Of a stretch of 64,000 nt of DNA, positions 34,417-43,969 are shown one piece after another. The position numbers and the translations under genes were made by a program. Positions within the stretch are counted from its first letter, which is position 1, and each line of letters starts with the position of its first letter. Source of the stretch: an uncultured Clostridiaceae bacterium (GTDB taxonomy: Bacteria; Bacillota; Clostridia; TANB77; CAG-465); NCBI GenBank assembly GCA_947381905.1, contig CANCXL010000002.1, positions 1 through 64,000 of the forward strand, read 5' to 3'. The notes below the pieces were generated by a model. It was not told where the DNA came from. It saw only the letters and a program-made list of their open reading frames with translations, and made no database searches.

Positions 34417-35733
34417 ATGGAAGAAATAAAAAGAGTTGAACCAAGAACATTAAGTGGATTTATGGAACTATTACCACAAGATCAAATAAAATTTAACGAA
34501 ATGTTACAAACAATAAGAAAAACATATGAATTATATGGATTTTTACCACAAGAAACACCAATAATAGAAGCGTCAGAAGTATTACTTGCAAAAGCTGGAG
34601 GAGAAACAGAAAAGCAAATTTATTCTTTTAAAAAAGGAGATAAAGATTTAAGTCTTCGTTTTGATTTAACAGTACCTCTTGCAAAATATGTAGCAGAATA
34701 TTATAATGATTTAACTTTCCCATATAGAAGATATCAAATTGGTAAAGTATTTAGAGGTGAAAGAGCACAAAAAGGAAGATATAGAGAATTTTATCAATGT
34801 GATATAGATATAATTGGAGATGGAAAATTAAGTATAATAAATGATGCAGAAATACCAAGTATAATATATACAACATTTAAAAACTTAGGATTTTCTAATT
34901 TTGTTATTAAAATAAATAATAGAAAGATACTAAATGGTCTATTTGATGAGCTAGATATTGCTGAAAAAATGACAGATATATTAATAATTATAGATAAACT
35001 TGAAAAAATAGGTATGGAAGCAGTAAAGGAAGAATTATCTAAATTAGGATTAGACAACGATAAGATAGAAAAAATAGAAGAGTTTTTAAATATTTCTGGA
35101 ACAACAGATGAAAAAATAGTAAAACTTAATGAATTAAACTTTAATAGTGAAATATTTAAAAAAGGATTAGAGGAGCTAACAGAAGTAATAAAATATGTTA
35201 GATTATTTAAAGTAGATGAAGAAAACTTTGTAATAGATTTAACAATTGCAAGAGGACTAGACTATTATACAGGAACAGTATATGAGACAAATTTAAAAGG
35301 ATATGAGTCAATAGGCAGTGTTTGTTCTGGAGGAAGATATGAAAATCTTGCAGGTTATTATACTAAAAAGGATTTACCAGGAGTGGGGATTTCAATAGGA
35401 CTTACAAGACTTTTCTATAACTTAAAGGAATTAGGACTTCTTGCAACTAAACAAAAATCTATTTCAAAAATAGATATAATAACAATGGGTGTAGGAGTAG
35501 AAAATGCCGTTGAAATATCTAATGTATTAAGAGACAATAATATACCAAATGAGATATATAAAGAAGATTCTAAAACTAAAGCAAAATTTAGTTATGCAAA
35601 TAATCTTGAAATTCCATATGTAATTGTAATTGGAGAAGAAGAGCTACAAACTAAAAAATATACTCTTAAAAATATGGTTACAGGAGAGCAAGAAATGTTA
35701 ACAATAAATGACATTATATCAAGAATAAAATAA
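34417..35733 (+). CDS. hisS: Histidyl-tRNA synthetase
   Basis: 438 residues; charges tRNA-His. Class II motifs: RFDLTVPLAKYVAE, YRREYQ-type motif 2 RYREFYQCDIDIIG, and the HisRS-specific ARGLDYYTGTVYE and SVCSGGRYENL; a C-terminal anticodon-binding domain (IDIITMGVG onwards) is present. The full set of HisRS motifs argues against the regulatory paralogue HisZ. Expression is probably controlled by the leader-peptide attenuator upstream, which is unusual for this phylum where T-boxes are the rule. Confidence 0.95.
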   Translation: MEEIKRVEPRTLSGFMELLPQDQIKFNEMLQTIRKTYELYGFLPQETPIIEASEVLLAKAGGETEKQIYSFKKGDKDLSLRFDLTVPLAKYVAEYYNDLTFPYRRYQIGKVFRGERAQKGRYREFYQCDIDIIGDGKLSIINDAEIPSIIYTTFKNLGFSNFVIKINNRKILNGLFDELDIAEKMTDILIIIDKLEKIGMEAVKEELSKLGLDNDKIEKIEEFLNISGTTDEKIVKLNELNFNSEIFKKGLEELTEVIKYVRLFKVDEENFVIDLTIARGLDYYTGTVYETNLKGYESIGSVCSGGRYENLAGYYTKKDLPGVGISIGLTRLFYNLKELGLLATKQKSISKIDIITMGVGVENAVEISNVLRDNNIPNEIYKEDSKTKAKFSYANNLEIPYVIVIGEEELQTKKYTLKNMVTGEQEMLTINDIISRIK

Positions 35734-35740
35734 TTAATAT

Positions 35741-35776
35741 AAGAGCTAGTAGATATTATCTATTAACTCTTTTTTA
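35741..35776 (+). terminator. Rho-independent terminator of hisS
   Basis: AAGAGCTAGTAGATA (35741-35755) pairs, with two mismatches, with the region 35758-35772, followed by a T run. Confidence 0.75.
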
Positions 35777-35839
35777 TATATTAGTTTATGTAAAATTGTA
35801 GCGAAAATAATAGTAAAATATAGCTATTTGCATAAGCTA

Positions 35840-35886
35840 TTGACAAAATTAGTACAAGTGTGCTAAAATTAGTACAGTTGTATAAA
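35840..35886 (+). promoter_or_regulatory. Promoter with two tandem operators for the TetR cassette
   Basis: TTGACA at 35840-35845 and TAAAAT at 35864-35869 (18-bp spacer). TTAGTACAAGTGTGCTAA (35849-35866) is an imperfect palindrome lying between the two hexamers, and TTAGTACAGTTGTATAAA (35869-35886) is a related site over the start point. Their centres are 20 bp apart, two helical turns. The placement suits autorepression by the TetR protein encoded next. Confidence 0.68.
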
Positions 35887-35900
35887 AAGGAGAAAAAATT

Positions 35901-36479
35901 ATGTTTCGAATGTCTTTTTATAAAAAGAATCCATCAGAAAAGATTAAAGAAGCAACTTTAGAGCTACTTGCAACAAATGGATATGATGATATTTCTATGA
36001 GAAAGATAGCTAAAGAGGCAGATGTAGCACTTGGACAATTAACTTACTACTATAAATCAAAGAATTCTTTAATTATTTCTGTTGTTAAGGAAACACTTGA
36101 AGCTTTTTATTATGAATTTGAAGATAAGATTATGAAAAGTGACAGTAAATTGGATGATATAGTAAAAGATGTTGGACTTATTATTAATGAAGATACAAAT
36201 ATTGATTCATTATTAATAACTATAATATCTCAATCAAAATTTAACAAAAAATTAAAGCAGATTTTAAGTGAATTTTGGGAGAAGATAATATCACTTATTA
36301 CAAAGTGTTATAAGGATGAGATTAAAGATATAACAGATGAAGAAGCAAATCTTAAAGCAAGATTTTTAATAGGAACATGTATTGAAAACATAGTAGAAAA
36401 TATGCTAGATGTAAATATTAATCTTAACAAAGATAAATCACTAATTATAGAAGGAAGAAAAAAATTAGGAGAAATCTAA
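35901..36479 (+). CDS. TetR/AcrR-family regulator
   Basis: 192 residues. N-terminal TetR helix-turn-helix: IKEATLELLATNGYDDISMR, KIAKEADVALGQLTYYYKSK. The rest is the usual helical ligand/dimer domain, not conserved enough to name a ligand. It is the first gene of a five-gene run of acyltransferases and glycosyltransferases, with 1-bp to overlapping junctions, and operator-like palindromes lie in its own promoter, so it probably represses the run. Confidence 0.88.
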   Translation: MFRMSFYKKNPSEKIKEATLELLATNGYDDISMRKIAKEADVALGQLTYYYKSKNSLIISVVKETLEAFYYEFEDKIMKSDSKLDDIVKDVGLIINEDTNIDSLLITIISQSKFNKKLKQILSEFWEKIISLITKCYKDEIKDITDEEANLKARFLIGTCIENIVENMLDVNINLNKDKSLIIEGRKKLGEI

Positions 36480-36480
36480 T

Positions 36481-37269
36481 ATGAAAGACCAAAAAGTATA
36501 TTACTATAAAAGTGAAACAGATGATTTTGTTGGACAAAATATAAAGAAAGTGGAAATAAATGAGAACTATAAATATATAAATAAAAATATTTTATGGAAT
36601 ATAACATCGTTTATTGTTTATAGAATTATAGCAATGCCAATAGCATTTTTATATTGCAAAATTGTATTTGGATTAAAATTTGTAAATAAAAAAGTGTTAA
36701 ATGAATCTAAAAAAAGCGGATACTTTACATATTCTAACCATACACAAGAAATATTAGATACATTTATGCCAACATTTGCAAATTTTCCTAGAAAATGTCA
36801 AATTGTTGCACATCCAGATAATATTGCAATTCCGTTTCTTGGTAATTTTAACAAAATGATGGGAGCATTTCCTATTCCATCAGATATTAAAGCTATGAAA
36901 AATTTCTTAAACGCAATGGAATATTATTTAGACAAGAAAGATGTTATCACAATATATCCTGAAGCACATGTTTGGCCATATTATACTAAAATAAGGGACT
37001 TCGCAGTAACTTCTTTTAAATATCCAGTAAAACTTAATAAACCTATTTATGCTTTTACAACAACATATGAAAAAAGAAAGTATAGAAGGCCTAGAGTTGT
37101 AGTATATATTGATGGACCATTTTATCCAAATAAAGATTTAAATATTAAACAAGCACAACAAGAACTAAGAGATAGAGTTTATAATACGATGTGCATGAGA
37201 GCTGAAAAATCAGATGTTGAGTATTATAAATATGTAAAGATAGATGACAATGAGGTAAAACAAAAATGA
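36481..37269 (+). CDS. PlsC-like lysophospholipid acyltransferase, divergent
   Basis: 262 residues. The SNHTQEILD stretch corresponds to the acyltransferase NH-x4-D box but has five residues between His and Asp, and IYPEAHVWPYY corresponds to the YPEG substrate box. A hydrophobic segment (about 40-65) anchors it to the membrane. Expected to move an acyl chain onto a lipid or glycolipid, though the altered box leaves activity uncertain. It begins 1 bp after the TetR stop and overlaps the next gene by 4 bp. Confidence 0.72.
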   Translation: MKDQKVYYYKSETDDFVGQNIKKVEINENYKYINKNILWNITSFIVYRIIAMPIAFLYCKIVFGLKFVNKKVLNESKKSGYFTYSNHTQEILDTFMPTFANFPRKCQIVAHPDNIAIPFLGNFNKMMGAFPIPSDIKAMKNFLNAMEYYLDKKDVITIYPEAHVWPYYTKIRDFAVTSFKYPVKLNKPIYAFTTTYEKRKYRRPRVVVYIDGPFYPNKDLNIKQAQQELRDRVYNTMCMRAEKSDVEYYKYVKIDDNEVKQK

Positions 37270-38144
37270 TTAATTTAATGTTTTGTGGCAATGATAAAGT
37301 ATTAGATGGTATGATTATTTCGCTTTTATCTATAGTAAAACATTGTAAAAAAGAATTGAATGTATTCGTTTTAACAATGGATTTAACACAGATTAATGAA
37401 AAGTATAGACCAATTACAAAGAGTCAGGCCGAAGTTTTAGATAAAATATTAAAAAAAGTAAATAATAAAAGTAAAATAACTTTAATAGATATAACAGATA
37501 TATTCAAAGATGAAATGCTTAATAGTGTTAATATAAACACACATTATACACCATATATATTAGTTAGACTTTTTTCAGACAGAGTAAATGAAATACCAGA
37601 TAAGATATTATATTTAGATAGTGATATTGTAGTATATAAAAATATTGAACCATTATATAATATGAAGATAGATGGTTATGATTATGCTGCATGTATTGAT
37701 GAAATTGGAAAAGTATTTATTAGTAAAGACTATATAAATTCTGGCGTATTACTTATGAATATGAAAAAGCTAAGACAAGAGAATTCTCTTTCTAAATGTA
37801 GAGAGATGGTTATAAATAAAAAAATGCTTTTGCCAGATCAAACAGCATTAAATAAAATATGTAAAGATAAAAAATATATAGAAAGAAAATATAATGAGCA
37901 AAAAAAGCGTGCTAGTGATACAGTAATTAGGCATTATAGTATGACAATGAAGATTATGTTTACACTAGATTTACAAAAGAGAAAAATTATTAAACAAAAC
38001 TGTTCTATTTTAAAATTTATACCATTTTTAAAGTTTCTAAATATTAAGCCATGGAATATTGAAGGAATTCATAAAATATATAAGATACATGATTTTGATG
38101 ATATTTTAAAAGAATATCAAAAGATAAAAGGAGAGATAAAATAA
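37266..38144 (+). CDS. Family 8 glycosyltransferase, copy 1
   Basis: 292 residues, GT8 type: ILYLDSDIVVYKNIEPLY carries the D-x-D metal/nucleotide-sugar motif; YINSGVLLMNMKKLR and LLPDQTALN are the other family signatures. Likely transfers a hexose to a lipid or surface glycan; donor and acceptor unknown. Overlaps the acyltransferase upstream by 4 bp (ATGA) and is 1 bp before the next GT8 gene. Confidence 0.85.
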   Translation: MINLMFCGNDKVLDGMIISLLSIVKHCKKELNVFVLTMDLTQINEKYRPITKSQAEVLDKILKKVNNKSKITLIDITDIFKDEMLNSVNINTHYTPYILVRLFSDRVNEIPDKILYLDSDIVVYKNIEPLYNMKIDGYDYAACIDEIGKVFISKDYINSGVLLMNMKKLRQENSLSKCREMVINKKMLLPDQTALNKICKDKKYIERKYNEQKKRASDTVIRHYSMTMKIMFTLDLQKRKIIKQNCSILKFIPFLKFLNIKPWNIEGIHKIYKIHDFDDILKEYQKIKGEIK

Positions 38145-38145
38145 A

Positions 38146-39102
38146 ATGAATAAGGAAACAATACCGATATTTTTTGCATCAGATGATAATTATATACCAT
38201 TTTTATCTGTAGCAATAAGTTCATTATTAGAACATGCAAATAAAGATTATAATTATGATATTATAGTATTGACATCTGGACTAAAGGATGAAAATATAAA
38301 AAAAGTAAAAGTTTATGAAAGAGAAGGAGTTAATATAAAGTTTGAAGATGTAAGACCAAAAGTAAAAGACATAGTAGATGATTTATCTTTAAGACTTAGA
38401 GATTACTATTCTGTGTCAATTTATTATAGACTATTTATACCATCACTTTATCCAGAATATAAGAAAGCTATATATTTAGATGCAGATATAGTTTTAGTAG
38501 ACGATATATCTAAAATGTATAATGAAGATTTAAGTGGATATTTAGTTGCATCTGTTACAGATGATGTAGTAAATGGACATGAAGCATTTAGAGAGTATTC
38601 ACAAGAAATGATAGGTATTAGTCCAGAAAAATATTTTAATTCTGGGGTATTACTTATGAACCTCGAAGAGTTTAGAGATGAAAAAATAGAAGAGAAATTT
38701 TTACATCTTTTAAGTAAATATAATTTCGATGTTATTTGTCCAGATCAAGATTATTTAAACTTTTTGTGTAAAGGAAAAGTTAAATATTTAGATAAAGGAT
38801 GGGATAGAATGCCTTTACCAGATGAAAAGTTTAATGATGATAATTTGCACTTAATACATTATAATAATTTCCATAAGCCATGGAATTATGATGATGTGTT
38901 ATATAGTGATATATATTGGAATTGTGCTAAAAAGTCAAACAGCTATGACGAAATAATATCTTTAAAAGGCAAATATACACAAGACGATGTAAGAAAAGAT
39001 GATGAGGGATTTGTAAACCTTGTAAATCAAAGTAAAAGAATATCTGCCTCAGATTTTACTTTTAAAGATAAAATATCAGATGATTATTTTAAATTTATGT
39101 AA
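38146..39102 (+). CDS. Family 8 glycosyltransferase, copy 2
   Basis: 318 residues, GT8 type: IPIFFASDDNYIPFLSVAIS at the start, YLDADIVLVDDISKMY (D-x-D), YFNSGVLLMNLEEFR, CPDQDYLNFLC and HYNNFHKPW. More canonical than its neighbour. Part of the TetR cassette, probably acting in sequence with the other GT8 enzyme. Confidence 0.88.
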   Translation: MNKETIPIFFASDDNYIPFLSVAISSLLEHANKDYNYDIIVLTSGLKDENIKKVKVYEREGVNIKFEDVRPKVKDIVDDLSLRLRDYYSVSIYYRLFIPSLYPEYKKAIYLDADIVLVDDISKMYNEDLSGYLVASVTDDVVNGHEAFREYSQEMIGISPEKYFNSGVLLMNLEEFRDEKIEEKFLHLLSKYNFDVICPDQDYLNFLCKGKVKYLDKGWDRMPLPDEKFNDDNLHLIHYNNFHKPWNYDDVLYSDIYWNCAKKSNSYDEIISLKGKYTQDDVRKDDEGFVNLVNQSKRISASDFTFKDKISDDYFKFM

Positions 39103-39117
39103 TGAAAAGGAATATAT

Positions 39118-39972
39118 ATGGAAAAGAGTCAAGATAGATTAATAGTTATAGAAAATATAAAAAGAGCAATTGAGGAAAATAATTTAAATGCTAAAGTAGA
39201 AGAGGGAGATCCTGTTGTGTCTCAATCGGATAGAGAAAAAGTTATTTTAAATTATGATACTAAAAAGAAAAAAATAAAAAATAAAGTAGAGTATTATTTT
39301 GCAAGAAGCCTTACAGATTCTATTGCAAAAAGTGTAAATAAAGAAACTAAAATTATTGGACTTGAAAATATACAAAATATAGACAGTGGTGCAATTATAA
39401 CATGTAATCATTTTAGTAAAGTAGATAATACAATTGTTAGATATATGTTAAAAAAGATTAATAAGACTAAAAACTTTGGTATTATTGTACAAGAGTCAAA
39501 CTTCTTCATGCCTGGAATTATAGGATGGTTAATTAGAAATAATAAAACAATCCCTTTAAGTTTAGATCATAAATATATGTCAAATAACTTTATTCCAACA
39601 ATTGAAGAAATGCTAGAGAATAAAAGTTTTATTTTGATTTATCCAGAAGAGGAAATGTGGTTTAACTATAAAAAGCCAAGACCTCCAAAGCCTGGTGCAT
39701 ATCACTATGCAGCAAGATATAATGTCCCAATCGTTCCATGTTTTATTCAAATAGAAGATACGGATGAGTATGAGGACAATGGATTTAAAAAATCTAGATA
39801 TACAATGCACATTATGCCACCAATATTTCCAGATAAAAATAAAGATTTTAAGGAAAATAAAACTCAAATGAGAGAAAAGGATTACGAGCTAAAAAAACTT
39901 GTATATGAAAAAGTATATGGTAAAAAATTAGATTATACATTTGATCCAAAAGAAGATATTGCAGGATTTTAA
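39118..39972 (+). CDS. PlsC-like lysophospholipid acyltransferase, canonical
   Basis: 284 residues. TCNHFSKVDN holds the NH-x4-D box, PGIIGWLIRNNKTIPL the second block and IYPEEEMWF the third. No strong transmembrane helix, so it is probably peripheral. Last gene of the TetR cassette, followed by a terminator. Confidence 0.82.
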   Translation: MEKSQDRLIVIENIKRAIEENNLNAKVEEGDPVVSQSDREKVILNYDTKKKKIKNKVEYYFARSLTDSIAKSVNKETKIIGLENIQNIDSGAIITCNHFSKVDNTIVRYMLKKINKTKNFGIIVQESNFFMPGIIGWLIRNNKTIPLSLDHKYMSNNFIPTIEEMLENKSFILIYPEEEMWFNYKKPRPPKPGAYHYAARYNVPIVPCFIQIEDTDEYEDNGFKKSRYTMHIMPPIFPDKNKDFKENKTQMREKDYELKKLVYEKVYGKKLDYTFDPKEDIAGF

Positions 39973-40001
39973 GATGAGTACATTAGTACTCATCTTTTTT
40001 T
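39972..40001 (+). terminator. Terminator of TetR cassette
   Basis: AGATGAGTAC (39972-39981) pairs with GTACTCATCT (39986-39995), followed by TTTTTT. The stem begins at the last base of the stop codon. Confidence 0.9.
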
Positions 40002-40094
40002 AGAGCTTAATTTAGGTATTTTTCTTCAAATTTCTATATGTTTATGATAAAATAGAGATGTCAAATAATTTATACTAAATAGAAGGAGGTAATT

Positions 40095-41783
40095 ATGCAA
40101 AAAACATGGAATTTAAGAAAATATGATAATGATTTAGTAAAAAGAATACAAGATACATATGATGTATCAGAAATAATGGCAAAACTAATGATTGCCAGAA
40201 ATATAGAATTTGATGAAATTAATAACTTTTTAAAAGGCTCTTTAGATGATCTGAAAGATCCATATGATTTAAAAGATATGGAAAAGCTTGTAGATAGAAT
40301 AGATAGAGCAATAAAAAACAACGAGAAAATATGCATATATGGAGATTATGATGTAGATGGTATTACAAGTATTACTATCATGTATCAATTTTTAACAAAG
40401 CTTGGAGCCCATGTTATGTATTATTTACCAGATAGACTAATTGAAGGTTATGGAATAAACAATAATGCGTTAGATGAAATAAAAGATAAAGGAGTAACTT
40501 TAGTAATAACTGTTGACTGTGGAATAACAGCAATATCTGAGGTAGAACATGCAAAAGAAATTGGTCTTGATATCTGTATTACAGATCACCATGAATGTGC
40601 AGAAACAATTCCAGATGCTGTTGCAATAGTAAATCCTAAAAGAAGAGATAGTAATTATAATTTTAGACTTCTTGCAGGAGTTGGAGTGGCGTTTAAAACT
40701 ATAACAGCTATATCTATGAAATATAATCTTCCTAAAGAAGAATATTTAAGATTTATAGATATTGTAGCAATTGGAACAATATCAGATATAGTGCCATTAA
40801 TTGGCGAAAATAGAATTATATCTAAATATGGATTAAAAGCAATGGCCCAAACAGAAAATATAGGTCTTAAAGCTTTAATTAAACTAGTTAATGCTAAAGA
40901 AATGGATAGCATGATGGTATCTTTTGGAATGGCTCCAAGAATAAATGCCTGTGGAAGAATGGGAAATGCTTCTGCAGCAGTAAAATTATTACTCGAAAAA
41001 AATGAAGCAAAAGCAGAGCAGATGGCATTAGGCCTTGATGAACTAAATCAAGAAAGAAAAAATGTTGAGACTATAATATATGAAGATGCTTTAAATATGA
41101 TAAAAGAAAAGGGGCTTGAGAGTAAAAATAGCATTGTGTTATATAATAGCTCATGGCATAATGGTGTTATTGGAATAGTTGCATCTCGTCTTGTAAATAT
41201 GTATTATAAGCCTGTTATTTTACTTACTAAAGAGCATGGAACTATAAGAGGATCTGGAAGATGTCCTATTGGTTTTTCTATATATGATGCTTTAACTGAA
41301 TGCAAAGAAAGTGTAATTCAATTTGGTGGACATGAACTTGCAGCAGGTCTTAGCCTTGAAGAAGAAAAAATAGAAGAGTTTATTATTGCCTTTGAGATTG
41401 CATCTTCAAAAAGAAGTGAATCTTTATCTGAACAAATAATAGAAGTAGATGCAGAGGTTCAAAGAAAAGACTTAAATGGACAATTAATAAAAGATATAAG
41501 AATGATGAAACCATATGGTCAATCAAATCAAGTACCAGTATTTTTATATAAAGGATTAAAGGTAAATGCCATCAGAACAATAAAAGATGAAAAACATCTA
41601 AAATTAGTTTTAAAAGATGATAAGAGTCTAATAGATGCTATTGGCTTTTCAATGGGACAAAGAAGAGATGAAATAAGAATAGGAGATAGAGTTGATGTAG
41701 TAGGAACTATAGAACTAAATTCATATAATACTCCAAAAACAATACAAATACTATTACAAGATTTTAAAAAATCTGTAGAATAA
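40095..41783 (+). CDS. recJ: Single-stranded-DNA-specific exonuclease RecJ
   Basis: 562 residues; degrades single-stranded DNA 5' to 3' in recombination and repair. DHH phosphoesterase motifs: YGDYDVDGITS, TVDCGI, TDHHECAE (the DHH triad), and DHHA1 motif GSGRCP with QFGGHELAAGLSL. Length is typical. AGGAGGT precedes the ATG. It heads a run with the RSH gene, an MBL hydrolase and ung. Confidence 0.94.
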   Translation: MQKTWNLRKYDNDLVKRIQDTYDVSEIMAKLMIARNIEFDEINNFLKGSLDDLKDPYDLKDMEKLVDRIDRAIKNNEKICIYGDYDVDGITSITIMYQFLTKLGAHVMYYLPDRLIEGYGINNNALDEIKDKGVTLVITVDCGITAISEVEHAKEIGLDICITDHHECAETIPDAVAIVNPKRRDSNYNFRLLAGVGVAFKTITAISMKYNLPKEEYLRFIDIVAIGTISDIVPLIGENRIISKYGLKAMAQTENIGLKALIKLVNAKEMDSMMVSFGMAPRINACGRMGNASAAVKLLLEKNEAKAEQMALGLDELNQERKNVETIIYEDALNMIKEKGLESKNSIVLYNSSWHNGVIGIVASRLVNMYYKPVILLTKEHGTIRGSGRCPIGFSIYDALTECKESVIQFGGHELAAGLSLEEEKIEEFIIAFEIASSKRSESLSEQIIEVDAEVQRKDLNGQLIKDIRMMKPYGQSNQVPVFLYKGLKVNAIRTIKDEKHLKLVLKDDKSLIDAIGFSMGQRRDEIRIGDRVDVVGTIELNSYNTPKTIQILLQDFKKSVE

Positions 41784-41803
41784 ATATGTGAGGTGATTAC
41801 TTA

Positions 41804-43969
41804 ATGGAATATGAAAATTACGTAGAGAAAATAAAAGTTATTCTTGAAAATGAGAATATAAAGTATGAAGAGGAAGAATTAAAAAGAGTTGTAGAATATG
41901 CATATAAAAATCATGAGAACAAGACTATATTATCAGACACTACAATGGACTTTGTGTTAGAAGTTGCAAGTGAAGTTGCAACTCTTCGTCTAGATGATAA
42001 GTCTATATATGCAGCGTTATTATATCCAGTTGTAGATTATGATAACTTTAATGAAAAGGAGCTAATAGACATTGCTCAAAAAGAAACAACAGATTTAATT
42101 ATTACTCTAAAAAAATTAGAAGAAGATTATAAAACATCAGATAAAATAAATGTAGCAACAAATCCAGAAGTACTAAGAAATATGTTTATGGCAATAGCCA
42201 AAGATATAAGAGTTGTAATTATAAAAATTACTGAAAGACTATCATATATGAGAAGAATGAACTCTTTAGAAAAAGGAGTTAAGGAACAAATTGCAAAAGA
42301 ATGCTTGGAAATATATGCTCCTATTGCTCATAGACTTGGTATGTCAAAGGTAAAATCTGAGTTAGAAGATATATCTTTTAGAATATTACTTCCAGAAGAT
42401 TATCATAAAATAAAAGAACAAATTGATGAAAAGAAAGAAGAAAGAGAAGCATATATTGATACAAGAATAAATGAAGTATCACAAAAGCTAAAGGAACAAA
42501 ATATTGAAGCAACAATATATGGAAGACCAAAACATTTTTATAGCATATATAAGAAAATGAAGGCTAAATCTTGTGAAGCAGAAGATTTATTTGACCTTAT
42601 TGCAATACGTGTTATTGTAAATTCAATTAAGGATTGTTATAGTGTGCTTGGTATAGTTCATGATATGTATAAACCAATGCCAGGAAGATTTAAAGACTAT
42701 ATTGCTGTTCCAAAAACTAATATGTATCAGTCATTACATACTACTGTGTTTGGAGAAGAAGGAAGACCTTTTGAAATACAAATTCGTACATGGGATATGC
42801 ATAATGTCGCAGAGCGTGGTATTGCTGCTCACTTTTCATACAAAGAGAAAAGTAAAAAAATATCTGAGGCAGATAAAAAAATTATTTGGCTTAGAAAAAC
42901 ACTTGAAATTCAAAAAGAATTATCAGATAATACAGAAAATATAGATAAAATAAAAACTGAGATATTTGGTGAGGAAGTATTTGTATTTACTCCAAAAGGT
43001 GAGATCAAATCTATGCCAAAGGGTTCTACACCTATAGATTTTGCATACTCTATTCACCAAAAAGTCGCAGAGTCTATGATTGGAGCTAAAATAAATGGTA
43101 GAATGGTTCCACTTAATACTAAACTTGAGAATAAAGATGTAGTAGAGATTGTAACTAGTAAAACACCAAAAGGACCAAATAGAGATTGGTTAAAGTATGT
43201 AAAAACATCTAGTGCTAAAAATAAGATTACAAGCTTTTTGAAAAAGCAAGGAAGAGAAGCAAATATTCAAATTGGTAGAGAATCTTTTGAAAAGATGCTA
43301 AAAAAACAAAAGTATACAAGAGATGAATTAATGGATGAAAAATTCTTGATTCCAGCAATAAAAAGATTTAACTGTAATACTATAGAAGATTGCTATGAAA
43401 ATATAGGATTTGGAAGTATTTCTCCAGTTAAAGTTGTAAATAAAATCGTTGAACTATATGAGGATAGCTTAAATCCAGCAGAGGACTTAAAACTTAAGAC
43501 TGTTTCTAAAAAAAGAAAGTCAAATAGTAATGACTTAGTTGAAGTAGAAGGAATAGATAACTGCTTGGTAAAATTTGCAAAGTGTTGCTCACCAATACCA
43601 GGTGATGAGATAATAGGATATATTACATTTGCAAATGGTATTTCGATACATAGAAAAGATTGTACTAATTTAAAGAGTTTAGATATAGAAGCAAGAACAA
43701 TTAATGTTAAATGGAAAGAGCAAACTCATGCAGAATTTAATGCACGTTTAGTTGTAAAGGCAAATGATAGGGACGGAGTACTATCAGATATTCTAAAAAC
43801 TATGAAAGAACAAAAGGTAGAAATTACTGAAATTAGTACTAAAGTAACACAAGATAGAGAGAATATAACAAATTTGTGTGCAAATATTAAAGATATTGTT
43901 ACACTTCAAAGTGTAATAAAAGCATTAAGAAAAATAGATAGTGTTTTTGATGTAAGGAGAATAAAATAA
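41804..43969 (+). CDS. relA: RelA/SpoT homologue, hydrolase-degenerate (p)ppGpp synthetase
   Basis: 721 residues. The N-terminal HD-hydrolase region is present but its catalytic residues are missing: the usual ALLHD is ALLYP (VVDYD follows), and the usual HP near the start is absent. The synthetase domain looks intact: YGRPKHFYSIYKKM, DLIAIRVI, PKTNMYQSLHTTV, EIQIRTWDMHNVAERGIAAH. TGS (about 385-445: FVFTPKGEIKSMPKGSTPID) and C-terminal zinc-finger and ACT regions follow. Expected to make (p)ppGpp in response to stalled ribosomes but not to break it down. Confidence 0.9.
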   Translation: MEYENYVEKIKVILENENIKYEEEELKRVVEYAYKNHENKTILSDTTMDFVLEVASEVATLRLDDKSIYAALLYPVVDYDNFNEKELIDIAQKETTDLIITLKKLEEDYKTSDKINVATNPEVLRNMFMAIAKDIRVVIIKITERLSYMRRMNSLEKGVKEQIAKECLEIYAPIAHRLGMSKVKSELEDISFRILLPEDYHKIKEQIDEKKEEREAYIDTRINEVSQKLKEQNIEATIYGRPKHFYSIYKKMKAKSCEAEDLFDLIAIRVIVNSIKDCYSVLGIVHDMYKPMPGRFKDYIAVPKTNMYQSLHTTVFGEEGRPFEIQIRTWDMHNVAERGIAAHFSYKEKSKKISEADKKIIWLRKTLEIQKELSDNTENIDKIKTEIFGEEVFVFTPKGEIKSMPKGSTPIDFAYSIHQKVAESMIGAKINGRMVPLNTKLENKDVVEIVTSKTPKGPNRDWLKYVKTSSAKNKITSFLKKQGREANIQIGRESFEKMLKKQKYTRDELMDEKFLIPAIKRFNCNTIEDCYENIGFGSISPVKVVNKIVELYEDSLNPAEDLKLKTVSKKRKSNSNDLVEVEGIDNCLVKFAKCCSPIPGDEIIGYITFANGISIHRKDCTNLKSLDIEARTINVKWKEQTHAEFNARLVVKANDRDGVLSDILKTMKEQKVEITEISTKVTQDRENITNLCANIKDIVTLQSVIKALRKIDSVFDVRRIK

